Source: Chloroflexota bacterium
GTDB taxonomy: Bacteria; Chloroflexota; Ktedonobacteria; Ktedonobacterales; Ktedonobacteraceae
NCBI GenBank assembly: GCA_005879655.1
Contig: VBJK01000146.1
Coordinates: forward strand, 1 to 22,378
Direction: 5' to 3'
Length of the DNA stretch: 22,378 nucleotides
Shown: piece by piece, positions 1 through 6,448 of the stretch
Position numbering within the stretch: position 1 is the first letter of the stretch
How the letters are laid out: each line of letters opens with the position of its first letter
Program-made: the position numbers and the translations under genes
Notes under the pieces: model-generated
Database searches by the model: none
Told to the model about the DNA's origin: nothing
The model's input: only the letters and a program-made list of their open reading frames with translations

Positions 1-1
1 A

Positions 2-238
2 AATGCTGTGAATGCGGGAGTAGCTAAGGTAACGCCTCAAGACCTACAACAGGGTCTAACAAAGATTCGTGGTGACCAAGGCTTTCAGGGTGTGACGGGC
101 CAAATCTCGTTCGGATCTAATGGTGATCCTATTAATAAGGCCATTGTCATTCTATATGTTACAGGAGGAGGCTATATCACTGCTTATGGTGTACGGCGTT
201 GCTTCGTTTTCCAAAAATGCGATAATACCCATGGGTAA
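2..238 (+). CDS. Branched-chain amino acid ABC-type substrate-binding protein, C-terminal part (cut by left edge)
   Basis: The reading frame is open to the left edge, so this is the last 78 residues of a longer protein. The stretch around FQGVTGQISF...NGDP is the typical end of type I periplasmic-binding (Leu/Ile/Val-binding, Peripla_BP_6) proteins, where a GvtG-x-i-x-F-x-x-x-GD motif precedes the last beta strands. Such proteins bind amino acids or related small solutes outside the membrane and hand them to an ABC permease. In this bacterial group the same domain may also be fused to other modules, such as kinases, so the complete architecture is unknown. The last dozen residues (FVFQKCDNTHG) look unconserved. 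The family call is fairly sure; the substrate is not. Confidence 0.7.
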   Translation, partial: NAVNAGVAKVTPQDLQQGLTKIRGDQGFQGVTGQISFGSNGDPINKAIVILYVTGGGYITAYGVRRCFVFQKCDNTHG

Positions 239-268
239 ACACAGGCTTAGTACTGTCACACTAACAGC

Positions 269-336
269 TGAGCCTTGCGCAATGAATTGCGCTGCTACGC
301 AGGGTGACCTCGTGGTCATTGAGGACCATAGGCTCA
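269..336. other. Multi-branched palindromic segment between convergent genes
   Basis: A 7-bp outer pairing, TGAGCCT (269-275) with AGGCTCA (330-336), encloses a perfect 7-bp hairpin GCGCAAT-GA-ATTGCGC (277-292). It also encloses either TGACC-TCGT-GGTCA (305-318) or the alternative TGGTC-ATTGAG-GACCA (313-328). It lies between the 3' ends of the binding-protein gene and the asparagine-synthetase-like gene, so a transcript-end structure for one or both is the simplest reading. There is no U tract. It is not a canonical tRNA: no TTC-containing T loop and no proper anticodon arm. Confidence 0.4.
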
Positions 337-405
337 AGCAATAAGTGCTTGCGAGGACACCCACCTCGCTGCTAAGGCATTGAGATGTAGAACACATGGC
401 TTCGC

Positions 406-2118
406 TTACAAACTCGCCTGAAATAACTGATAGAGCAACTGGGTTGTAAATACCAATAACAAATCGCGTTGTTGTTGTGCTTTCCCTTTCTTTTGCAGCA
501 GCTTTTCTACCTCCAGCGGATCAAAAATCCCGATAGCGCGTATGGCATCTGGCGACAGTGTCTGTTGGAGCAGTTCAGAATCAGCAATGCGCTGTAGCGA
601 GGCAATCGGGCCACTAAGCGGTAGCAGCGATGGTTGGTCATTGCTCGCCGGTAGATATCTCTTTAGCAATGTGGCAACGAGTGCTGCCCTCGTTGAGCCA
701 TTTTCTGCTCTCATCGGTAGACAGGTCAGCATATTAATTACGTCTGGTTGTAGATATGGTGAACGTATAACCATCCGCTCTTGCATGGCTAGCTGGTAGG
801 GTGTGTACACGATACTATCGGGTAAGCGCAGATGAAGATCGAGATAATACCATGCTTGCGCTTCGTTGCTAAATTTAGCGGCCTGCCGTGCTAGCTTCAG
901 TGCATGCAGAGTTTGCTCCCAGGGCTTTTCATGTTGTAAAGATGCCGCTACATCCTTTGACCAAAGCTGAGAGGATGATTGCACTGTATGGGTTAAGCAA
1001 CCCTGACTGTACCACCGTAAAATATCGTCTGCTCCCGGCACTGTCTGATCTTGTGGTGTGATTATAGGTGTATCTGGCTCACAACTACTCGACCTATCAG
1101 GCATAACACAGCTAGTATTACTTGTATCGGGAGACGTGAGAGGTGATGTCAGGTTTGTCCTCTTGTTGCGATCCGTCTGAGGAGACTGCAAGAGCAAAAT
1201 ATTCGATCCTAGCCCACTTATGGCGACGCGTACACCCGTTTCAGTTGCCACGGTATGCAATAGTTCATGGAGCGCTAATGGTCGTGTATCCACGCAAGGT
1301 GCTTCTAATCCTGCCAGCGCTGCTGTCCAGAACTCAGGCCGGTCTACACCTGTAATCGCCAGAAACGGACGCTGACACGCAATGGCAATCTGTTCCGCAT
1401 TTTTCCATATCTTCGATAAGGTTGACTTTTTATAGCCGAGCGAGGCCACGCTAAAAGGGACGGTAGTGTGTTGGCTAGCCAGTATCGTGACGAGAGCGGA
1501 TGGTGCGCTACCATCCGTTAATGCGACCAGGCGATCGTGTGGGGGAAGCAGACCGGCTGTGGTGTCATTAAGTAGCGTATGCAAATGTTCTAATACATCA
1601 TCTAAAGGTTGCTCCCGCTCGAAATGGAAATCAGTCGCGTGGTTGACCACTGTTTTAGCACGCTGCCAACGCAGGATAGAGCCAGCAGGAACGACGTAAA
1701 TATCTTTAAAGGCCGTCCAGGGAGCAGGAATGAAGCCGTAGCGCGATAACGTATCGAGGGCGGCGAGATGTAGACGGCGGGGAACTCCAACAGCGAAGAG
1801 CGCCTTGAGTTCACTAGCAAAGAGCAGGTTCCCCTCGGCGGGCCAGTTTTCGATGTAATATAAAGGATGGATTCCTGACAGCGGACGACGATAGACGAGC
1901 GTACGTCGATCTGGCACCCAATCGAGAACAGGTGCTTCATTGTTACGTTGCATTGCGTAGGCTGGATCGGAAAAGGTTATGAGTCCCATTCCCGGCTGCA
2001 CAAAATGCGCTGGCTGTCCTCCATAACGCCCAAGGACCTCCCCCATTGCCGTCAATGTTTGCTCGATAATTTCTGGCGAGACCTGTTCACCGGTCAGCCA
2101 CCCTGCTAATATGGGCAT
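406..2118 (-). CDS. Asparagine synthetase-fold protein with degenerate active sites (likely inactive homologue)
   Basis: The 570-residue protein has the overall order of glutamine-hydrolysing asparagine synthetases (AsnB): an N-terminal amidotransferase-like half and a C-terminal synthetase half. Conserved landmarks remain: HPLYYIE (84-90), FASELKALF (100-108), YGFIPAP...FKDIYVVPAGSI (127-148) and an EAPCVDTRPLALHELL segment (272-287). The catalytic features are gone. Residue 2 is Pro instead of the Cys nucleophile. The SGGLDSS pyrophosphate loop reads TDGSAPS (201-207), and SGEGADE reads SGLGSNI (301-307). A Ser/Thr/Asp-rich low-complexity insert covers about 311-362. A GGA-type ribosome binding site (ATAGGAAA) lies 9-10 bases before the ATG. 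The gene is divergent from a C39-like peptidase. It could be a scaffold or regulator, or a far-diverged amide/isopeptide-forming enzyme as in lasso peptide clusters, but no precursor peptide is visible. Confidence 0.8.
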   Translation of the reverse strand: MPILAGWLTGEQVSPEIIEQTLTAMGEVLGRYGGQPAHFVQPGMGLITFSDPAYAMQRNNEAPVLDWVPDRRTLVYRRPLSGIHPLYYIENWPAEGNLLFASELKALFAVGVPRRLHLAALDTLSRYGFIPAPWTAFKDIYVVPAGSILRWQRAKTVVNHATDFHFEREQPLDDVLEHLHTLLNDTTAGLLPPHDRLVALTDGSAPSALVTILASQHTTVPFSVASLGYKKSTLSKIWKNAEQIAIACQRPFLAITGVDRPEFWTAALAGLEAPCVDTRPLALHELLHTVATETGVRVAISGLGSNILLLQSPQTDRNKRTNLTSPLTSPDTSNTSCVMPDRSSSCEPDTPIITPQDQTVPGADDILRWYSQGCLTHTVQSSSQLWSKDVAASLQHEKPWEQTLHALKLARQAAKFSNEAQAWYYLDLHLRLPDSIVYTPYQLAMQERMVIRSPYLQPDVINMLTCLPMRAENGSTRAALVATLLKRYLPASNDQPSLLPLSGPIASLQRIADSELLQQTLSPDAIRAIGIFDPLEVEKLLQKKGKAQQQRDLLLVFTTQLLYQLFQASL

Positions 2119-2465
2119 AGTTTTTTTCCTATAACATTTACTGCTCCCTTGCCAATGACATGGGAGATGTGTTGCTTATGCTCTGATTGTGCCACTCTGA
2201 GCAGATAGCATATGCTATACTATAGCTACAACTTACGTGTTGCGGTAGCTCAACGTGCCACAGGTCCAATAGGATAGTACTTTTGGTGAAAATAGCCAGA
2301 CAGCATGAGCTACTTTGACACATGATGATATATTTTAGACGATAGTTCCACAATTTGTTATGGGCAGATGGCGATAGGTGATGCATATTGTGGACCATAC
2401 CATGTCGGCATTGAAATCACTTAGCGCTCAAACTGATTTGATTAAGAAGGAATTAGGTATCGCGG
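2119..2465. other. Divergent intergenic region with a 14-bp palindrome
   Basis: The 347 bases separate two divergent genes and must hold both promoters, but I see no convincing -35/-10 pair. The clearest element is a perfect palindrome ATAGCATATGCTAT at 2205-2218, a possible operator. TTACGTGTTGCGGTA at 2233-2247 recurs with one change at 3679-3693, on the other side of the peptidase gene. An 86-codon minus frame at 2138-2398 looks non-coding. Confidence 0.4.
2205..2218. repeat. Perfect 14-bp palindrome, possible operator
   Basis: ATAGCATATGCTAT is its own reverse complement and sits between the divergent starts of the asparagine-synthetase-like and C39-like genes, about 90 bases from the former. 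The position suits a dimeric regulator, but no regulator is known, and an AT-rich palindrome of this size could arise by chance. Confidence 0.3.
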
Positions 2466-3440
2466 ATGCTTATCCTGTTACTCACTTTCCTCGCGGTTGC
2501 CATTGTCATCATTGGTCTAGGACTCACTTTTTCTCTTAAATCTCAGCGCTCGACTACACGTCGCATGATGTATGCTGGACGTGCAGTGCGCAGGAGTGAT
2601 TATTCAGATAGTGTCCGTAGTATGGAAACGAATAGACAACGATCAATGCGGCGTTCCGTACTCGCCTCTGTCGAGCCACAGCCCTTGAGCCAGGTTTGGG
2701 CATTAATGGATATACGCAATACCTTTGCTATACGTGCGGGTATGCACACGCCCTGGCTGGGCATTGCGCTTGTGCTCTTGGCCGTTTGTCTGTGTGGTGT
2801 TGCGCTTTCAAGAAGTTTTTTACCCGGTTCTGTAACAGTTGACGAGATGTGGCCTGATGCCACAGTACCCGCTACAGGGCCTGCGCTTCCTCCTCACGGC
2901 TCTTTCACATTTCAGGGCGTGGTGGGAGCTTCACAGGCGTTAGTACGCATTAATCAACTTGATCCAGGCCAGTATAACTCTGGCCAGGAGCAGCAGACGT
3001 GGTCCCCCTCTACCTGTTCAGCGGCTTCCATGACCGAAGTCATCAATGCCTACAATGCTTATTACAAAATCGATAAGCACTATCGGATTACGGATGTGTT
3101 AAAAGTGGAGGTGGCTGTTCATGCGATTTCGTCCGATTTAGGATTGCTAGAACCGACTGGTATTGATCGCACGGTGCGACAGTTCGGTTTCAAGACCGTA
3201 TGGTTGAACAAGCCGACAATAAAGGATCTGATTAATGTGGCCAACAGTGGGAGACCAATTATTGTGAATTTCCCGCCTGATCGCTGGTCTGGTGGTCATT
3301 TGCTGATCGTACGGGGAGGAGATAGCCAGTATGTGGCCTTGGCTGATTCCTCTCAGCTCAATATGCAAATGATGCTCTATGCGACCTTCTTGAAGTACTG
3401 GGCTGGCTTTGCTGTGGTGGTAGTACCTGCCAGCCAGTAG
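2466..3440 (+). CDS. Membrane-anchored C39-like (papain-fold) cysteine peptidase
   Basis: The 324-residue protein has two hydrophobic helices (about 2-22 and 97-118) joined by an Arg-rich loop. That topology suggests the loop is cytoplasmic and the C-terminal domain faces outward. The C-terminal part (about 155-322) resembles C39-like peptidases: WSPSTCSAASMTEVINAY with Cys184, SGGHLLIVRGG with His278, and ALADSS with Asp294, in the order expected for a Cys-His-Asp triad. An AGGT/AAGGA-like ribosome binding site lies upstream of the ATG. True C39 peptidases cut double-glycine leaders as the N-terminal domain of ABC exporters. This one has no transporter domain, so its substrate is unknown. 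It is divergent from the degenerate asparagine synthetase-like gene, so a functional link is possible but unproven. Confidence 0.75.
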   Translation: MLILLLTFLAVAIVIIGLGLTFSLKSQRSTTRRMMYAGRAVRRSDYSDSVRSMETNRQRSMRRSVLASVEPQPLSQVWALMDIRNTFAIRAGMHTPWLGIALVLLAVCLCGVALSRSFLPGSVTVDEMWPDATVPATGPALPPHGSFTFQGVVGASQALVRINQLDPGQYNSGQEQQTWSPSTCSAASMTEVINAYNAYYKIDKHYRITDVLKVEVAVHAISSDLGLLEPTGIDRTVRQFGFKTVWLNKPTIKDLINVANSGRPIIVNFPPDRWSGGHLLIVRGGDSQYVALADSSQLNMQMMLYATFLKYWAGFAVVVVPASQ

Positions 3441-3742
3441 TAAAATGAGGGATTACCCTGTCTCTACCAGCATCCACCAGTTTTGCAAGACGACATGAGC
3501 ACTAATGGCTTCTAACATCGCGTCTCTGCTTTTCTCTTGACTCACTGTTTCCACAATAGCCAACGCGTGGGACAGCAGAAAGAAACATTTCTTCTACTCA
3601 GAGTATTCAGAGAAAGCTTGTTAGTCAAGCTCATATGTAAATGCGTGGAGTATTTCTATGACATTATTTCATCTCAGATTACGTGTTGCCGTAATTAAAA
3701 AGAAAGTACAAGGTCACCGCTGACCTTGCATGATATTGATAA
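3441..3742. other. Intergenic region between convergent genes
   Basis: No gene is visible in these roughly 300 bases. Two weak hairpins are seen: AAGAAA-CA-TTTCTT near 3580-3595 and AGCTTG-TTAGT-CAAGCT near 3614-3630. The terminator of the minus-strand small gene occupies the right end. TTACGTGTTGCCGTA at 3679-3693 echoes the sequence at 2233-2247. Confidence 0.4.
3694..3728 (-). terminator. Rho-independent terminator for the small minus-strand gene pair
   Basis: On the minus strand CAAGGTCA-GCGG-TGACCTTG (3728-3709) forms a perfect 8-bp stem with a 4-base loop. It is followed by TACTTTCTTTTTAAT, a T-rich tail. It begins 14 bases after the stop codon of the gene ending at 3743, the expected arrangement for an intrinsic terminator. 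Confidence 0.8.
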
Positions 3743-3943
3743 TCAGTCTTCCCGAATCCAGTTCTTGCCGTCAAAGCTCATAGGCGCGCCATGCAGAACC
3801 AGCCATGCCAGCGCATCGTGGAACTGATTCCAGGCTGCTTTGCCTTGCTCTGACTTAGGATCTTTGCGCATATCTCGTGTGCTATTGAGCACATCGATTT
3901 TCTCTCTAATCTCTCGGTCTGTCGGGCGCGACTCTTGTTGCAT
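3743..3943 (-). CDS. Small hypothetical protein (66 aa)
   Basis: I do not recognise a family. The protein is charged and soluble, with an N-terminal helix-like stretch (PTDREIREKIDVLNS) and a C-terminal part with WNQFHDALAWLVLHG and GKNWIRED. It is very likely a real gene: a strong AAGGAGG ribosome binding site lies 7-8 bases before the ATG, and a good intrinsic terminator follows the stop. It lies 48 bases downstream of another small gene on the same strand, so the two are probably co-transcribed. Small size and pairing would fit an accessory two-gene unit, such as a toxin-antitoxin-like or phage-derived pair, but no diagnostic motif supports that. Confidence 0.65.
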   Translation of the reverse strand: MQQESRPTDREIREKIDVLNSTRDMRKDPKSEQGKAAWNQFHDALAWLVLHGAPMSFDGKNWIRED

Positions 3944-3991
3944 AGCAGTCCTCCTTGTCCGAGTTTCTTGTTGCTGGTACAGTCTTCTCTT

Positions 3992-4258
3992 TCAAGAGAG
4001 CGATGTCCTGTCGCCATGCTCCCTCTGGTCATCCGGCTCAAAAGATCCGATGACCAGCCTCGTCTCAGCTACCAGGGAATCTCTCGCCGCTACCCAATCA
4101 CTACTCACCAGTATGCCAGATTGCAGCTGGTTCAGTAGCTTGAGAGCATCGCGCAAGAGTTCCTCTCGCTCTTGCCCTCGCCTTTCTGCAATCTTTTTGT
4201 CTCTTAGGGCCTGTGCAAGCTCTTGTTGTCGTGCTCTTATTGTTTGATCGTATATCAT
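3992..4258 (-). CDS. Small hypothetical coiled-coil protein (88 aa)
   Basis: The first 50 residues are strongly helical and charged (RARQQELAQALRDKKIAERR, then EREELLRDALKLLNQLQ), suggesting a coiled coil or a helical antitoxin-like protein. The tail EPDDQREHGDRTSLS is hydrophilic. An AAGGAG motif lies about 16 bases before the ATG, longer than ideal, so the start is not certain. It precedes the 66-residue gene on the same strand and probably shares its transcript, ending at the terminator near 3700. No family is recognised. Confidence 0.5.
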   Translation of the reverse strand: MIYDQTIRARQQELAQALRDKKIAERRGQEREELLRDALKLLNQLQSGILVSSDWVAARDSLVAETRLVIGSFEPDDQREHGDRTSLS

Positions 4259-4522
4259 AGAAATTTCTAATGCACTCCTTGCTTATGTAGCATATGACAT
4301 TACATGAACTTAACCCACTTTTGCGCTAAAAATAAAATAGAAACTTTGCTAACTACTTCAGCACAAAATAGGTATTTGCTCTTACTGCCGTTATATAGCA
4401 GAATCTCTATTTTTGTACGTATATGAATATAAATGTGGGCGACGGCAACTTCATGCGGAGTATTTTCTCCAATACAACAACATGATCAGTAAACAACACA
4501 GTACAAAGATAGAGATCTATTC

Positions 4523-4551
4523 TTGTGAAGCGTGCGAGAGCATGATATACT
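4523..4551 (+). promoter_or_regulatory. Putative sigma70-type promoter for the HTH/Nudix-like gene
   Basis: TTGTGA (4523-4528) and TATACT (4546-4551) are separated by 17 bases, close to consensus with ideal spacing. The start site would be near 4558, giving a leader of about 220 bases that contains the whole GGGAA repeat array. A promoter closer to the gene cannot be excluded. Confidence 0.45.
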
Positions 4552-4621
4552 TAACCACGAATGGGGGTTTGTAGTGGCTAGTTTGTCATTTGCTATTCTT
4601 CACTCACTTGTGTAGTCTACC

Positions 4622-4772
4622 TGGGAATTTTGGGAATGCTAGCAGTTTTCTGGGAAATTTGGGGAAAATGGAGGCAGCCCAACACAGCGTTGTCAGCTTT
4701 TTTGGGAAATGTGGGAAAGCAAGCATCCAGTAAAAAGACGCTAACAAGCCTTTTTTAGCTATTCTGGGGAAC
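4622..4772 (+). repeat. Array of seven TGGGAA-like direct repeats
   Basis: GGGAA occurs at 4623, 4632, 4652, 4662, 4704, 4713 and 4767. The first six form three pairs, each with 9-10 bases from start to start, so both half sites lie on one helix face. Pair-to-pair distances are 29 and 52 bases, and the last single site overlaps the GGGGA ribosome-binding-like sequence before the GTG start. Paired direct repeats before an HTH gene suggest operators for autoregulation; binding in the RNA leader is an alternative. Confidence 0.55.
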
Positions 4773-4779
4773 TAGATAA

Positions 4780-6378
4780 GTGGTTTACAAGTTTTGGACG
4801 ATGAAACAATTTGGACGGTTTCTTTCTAATTTGCGTAGCAATGCCAATATCTCACTAGAAGATATGGCTGTACTTGTGGAAAGCAGCAAAAGTACGCTAT
4901 CACGTCTGGAAAATGATGAAATACCACAACCATTTAAAGGTCCTATCCGCAAGACGATCATCGCGCTTGCAGAGCTTCTCTGCTTTTCCCATCGCGAAAC
5001 AGAGCGCTACCTTGAGCTTGCAGGTATTGATCTTACACTGTTAACTGAGAGCGAAAAATTACAATTGGGTTTCATGCGCCGGGTTGTGCAAAGCCCCAAA
5101 AGTGAGAAAGATGATCTGGAAAAATGGAGGGAGATTTACAAACAACGCCTGGACTATCTAGAATCGCGGGAGGCAGCTTTCGGCATTAGTCGTGCGCCAC
5201 CAAACTTGAAGCTCAGGATTCAGGAATATACGAATATACTCAAAGAGATCCATGAACGTCTCGATAAGCTTTACAATAGAGTTGATACGGTGCGCCCTTT
5301 GGCCCTGTATGCCGTACCAATTCACTATGACGCAATGCCAGGAGGGAGGATTGTAGTGGGATATCACTATGGAGAAGAACACAAGACCGTTCCTACTGCC
5401 AGTAACCTTTATGCTCTAGCTTCGCAAAATGCTCGTTACCTTATGCAGTTAGCAGATGCCGAATATTTTGCGGTAGATGATTGTATTCTGCTCACGAATA
5501 GCAAAGATTTTCAAGGCTGGACTGTGCAGGATATAAAGACCACTATTATAACGACCCCGTTACCAGTCCCTGATGACTTAGAAAAATTGCAGCAAGAGAA
5601 GATACCCATTATTGAAAAGCACTACTTTAATGCACCGCATTATCGCCTGGTCTCCGTTTCGCCTGCATTTAGTGATCTTGATCACCTCAAAGTCACGCTG
5701 GCCCCTCTCGGCTTCTACGACTATTACAGTTTGAATCCTTTTTTTGATGAACCTCTTCTCACGGCGCTTGATGGCGGCAGAGTCTCGATCAGGGAGAAGT
5801 ATGGTAATACAGCACTCACCTATAGCTCAACTGATAGGGGCACTTCACTGATTCCTGCGCCTGTCAGTATTCAATGCGTTCTGGTGACAAAAGACCGGGA
5901 AATTGTGCTCATGCAGCGTTCTTCCTCAGTTGCGTTTTATCCCAATCATTGGTCCGCCTCTTTTGAGGAAACCATGAATGCTCCAACAAGCGGACAAGGT
6001 GACTTAACGCAAATGGGCGATACGAGTTTCTTTGCTACTGCGCTGCGTGGTTTGAACGAAGAGTTTGCCATATCCGCTGATGCTGTAGAAAATATCAAAA
6101 TACTTTCCCTCAATGTAGAGTACTTAACGCTTTCCGCCGATATCGTCGTGGTTATTCATGTGGCCCTGAGTGCAGACGAGATCAAACAGAGCTGGTTGCT
6201 CAAGGCGTGGCACCGTAACGAGGCATCGCGTTGTCATGCGATATCAGCCGATCTGGAGATTGTCAGAGACAAGTTCTTCAGTCGGACGCTGTGGCATCCT
6301 ACGTCCCGTATGCGCTTGCTGCAATTCCTTTTTTATACCTATGGCGTGGATGAAGTAGTGAGGGCGTTTAATGAATAA
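4780..6378 (+). CDS. XRE-type helix-turn-helix protein with C-terminal Nudix-like domain
   Basis: The 532-residue protein begins with an XRE/Cro-like DNA-binding domain (about 8-70), with the helix-turn-helix in ISLEDMAVLVESSKSTLSRL (24-43). A coiled-coil-rich linker with EKWREIYKQRLDYLESR and LKEIHERLDKLYNRVD covers about 95-170. An unassigned alpha/beta region follows (about 175-340). The C-terminal 170 residues look like a Nudix fold: QCVLVTKDREIVLMQRS (365-381), FYPNHWSASFEE (386-397) and GDTSFFATALRGLNEEFAI (413-431). The Nudix box REUxEExGU appears as RGLNEEFAI, so one metal-binding Glu is lost and hydrolysis is doubtful. It may instead sense a nucleotide-like ligand and control transcription, as NrtR does, though NrtR has the opposite domain order. 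GTG 4780 follows a GGGGA motif; ATG 4801 is the alternative start. The GGGAA array upstream may be its operator. Confidence 0.75.
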   Translation: MVYKFWTMKQFGRFLSNLRSNANISLEDMAVLVESSKSTLSRLENDEIPQPFKGPIRKTIIALAELLCFSHRETERYLELAGIDLTLLTESEKLQLGFMRRVVQSPKSEKDDLEKWREIYKQRLDYLESREAAFGISRAPPNLKLRIQEYTNILKEIHERLDKLYNRVDTVRPLALYAVPIHYDAMPGGRIVVGYHYGEEHKTVPTASNLYALASQNARYLMQLADAEYFAVDDCILLTNSKDFQGWTVQDIKTTIITTPLPVPDDLEKLQQEKIPIIEKHYFNAPHYRLVSVSPAFSDLDHLKVTLAPLGFYDYYSLNPFFDEPLLTALDGGRVSIREKYGNTALTYSSTDRGTSLIPAPVSIQCVLVTKDREIVLMQRSSSVAFYPNHWSASFEETMNAPTSGQGDLTQMGDTSFFATALRGLNEEFAISADAVENIKILSLNVEYLTLSADIVVVIHVALSADEIKQSWLLKAWHRNEASRCHAISADLEIVRDKFFSRTLWHPTSRMRLLQFLFYTYGVDEVVRAFNE

Positions 6379-6384
6379 CATAGC

Positions 6385-6423
6385 ATCAAACCGCCAGAGA
6401 TCATCATTCTCTGGCGGCTTGAT
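6385..6423. terminator. Bidirectional terminator-like hairpin between convergent genes
   Basis: CCGCCAGAGA (6391-6400) and TCTCTGGCGG (6408-6417) form a perfect 10-bp GC-rich stem with a 7-base loop. ATCAA/TTGAT extends it by five pairs after one mismatch. It lies 12 bases after the HTH gene stop and 30 bases after the end of nrdB on the other strand. A long U tract is missing on both sides. Confidence 0.65.
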
Positions 6424-6448
6424 CTTGATCAGCAATAGTAAGGACCAA

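Larger units (their letters stand above)
4259..4779. other. Long divergent intergenic region, regulatory
   Basis: No gene is visible. The left half (4259-4500) is AT-rich without clear structure. A sigma70-like promoter pair lies at 4523-4551 and an array of seven GGGAA repeats at 4622-4772, both oriented toward the HTH gene. Confidence 0.5.

Noticed and set aside
269..336. tRNA gene
   Set aside because: No canonical T loop, anticodon arm or D-loop GG; only the outer 7-bp stem is tRNA-like.
120..344. 74-codon plus frame overlapping the binding-protein end
   Set aside because: It overlaps in another frame the well-supported binding-protein C-terminus and reads through the hairpin region.
2138..2398. 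86-codon minus frame upstream of the asparagine synthetase-like gene, considered as a precursor peptide
   Set aside because: Irregular composition, no leader/core layout and no good ribosome binding site; it fills the divergent promoter region.
406..3440. Lasso peptide biosynthesis cluster
   Set aside because: No precursor gene, no RRE/leader-binding protein, no exporter, and the synthetase active site is lost; kept only as a speculative link.
3840..4247. 135-codon plus-strand frame over the two small minus genes
   Set aside because: Ser/Cys/Leu-rich composition typical of an antisense shadow, no ribosome binding site; the minus genes have better signals.
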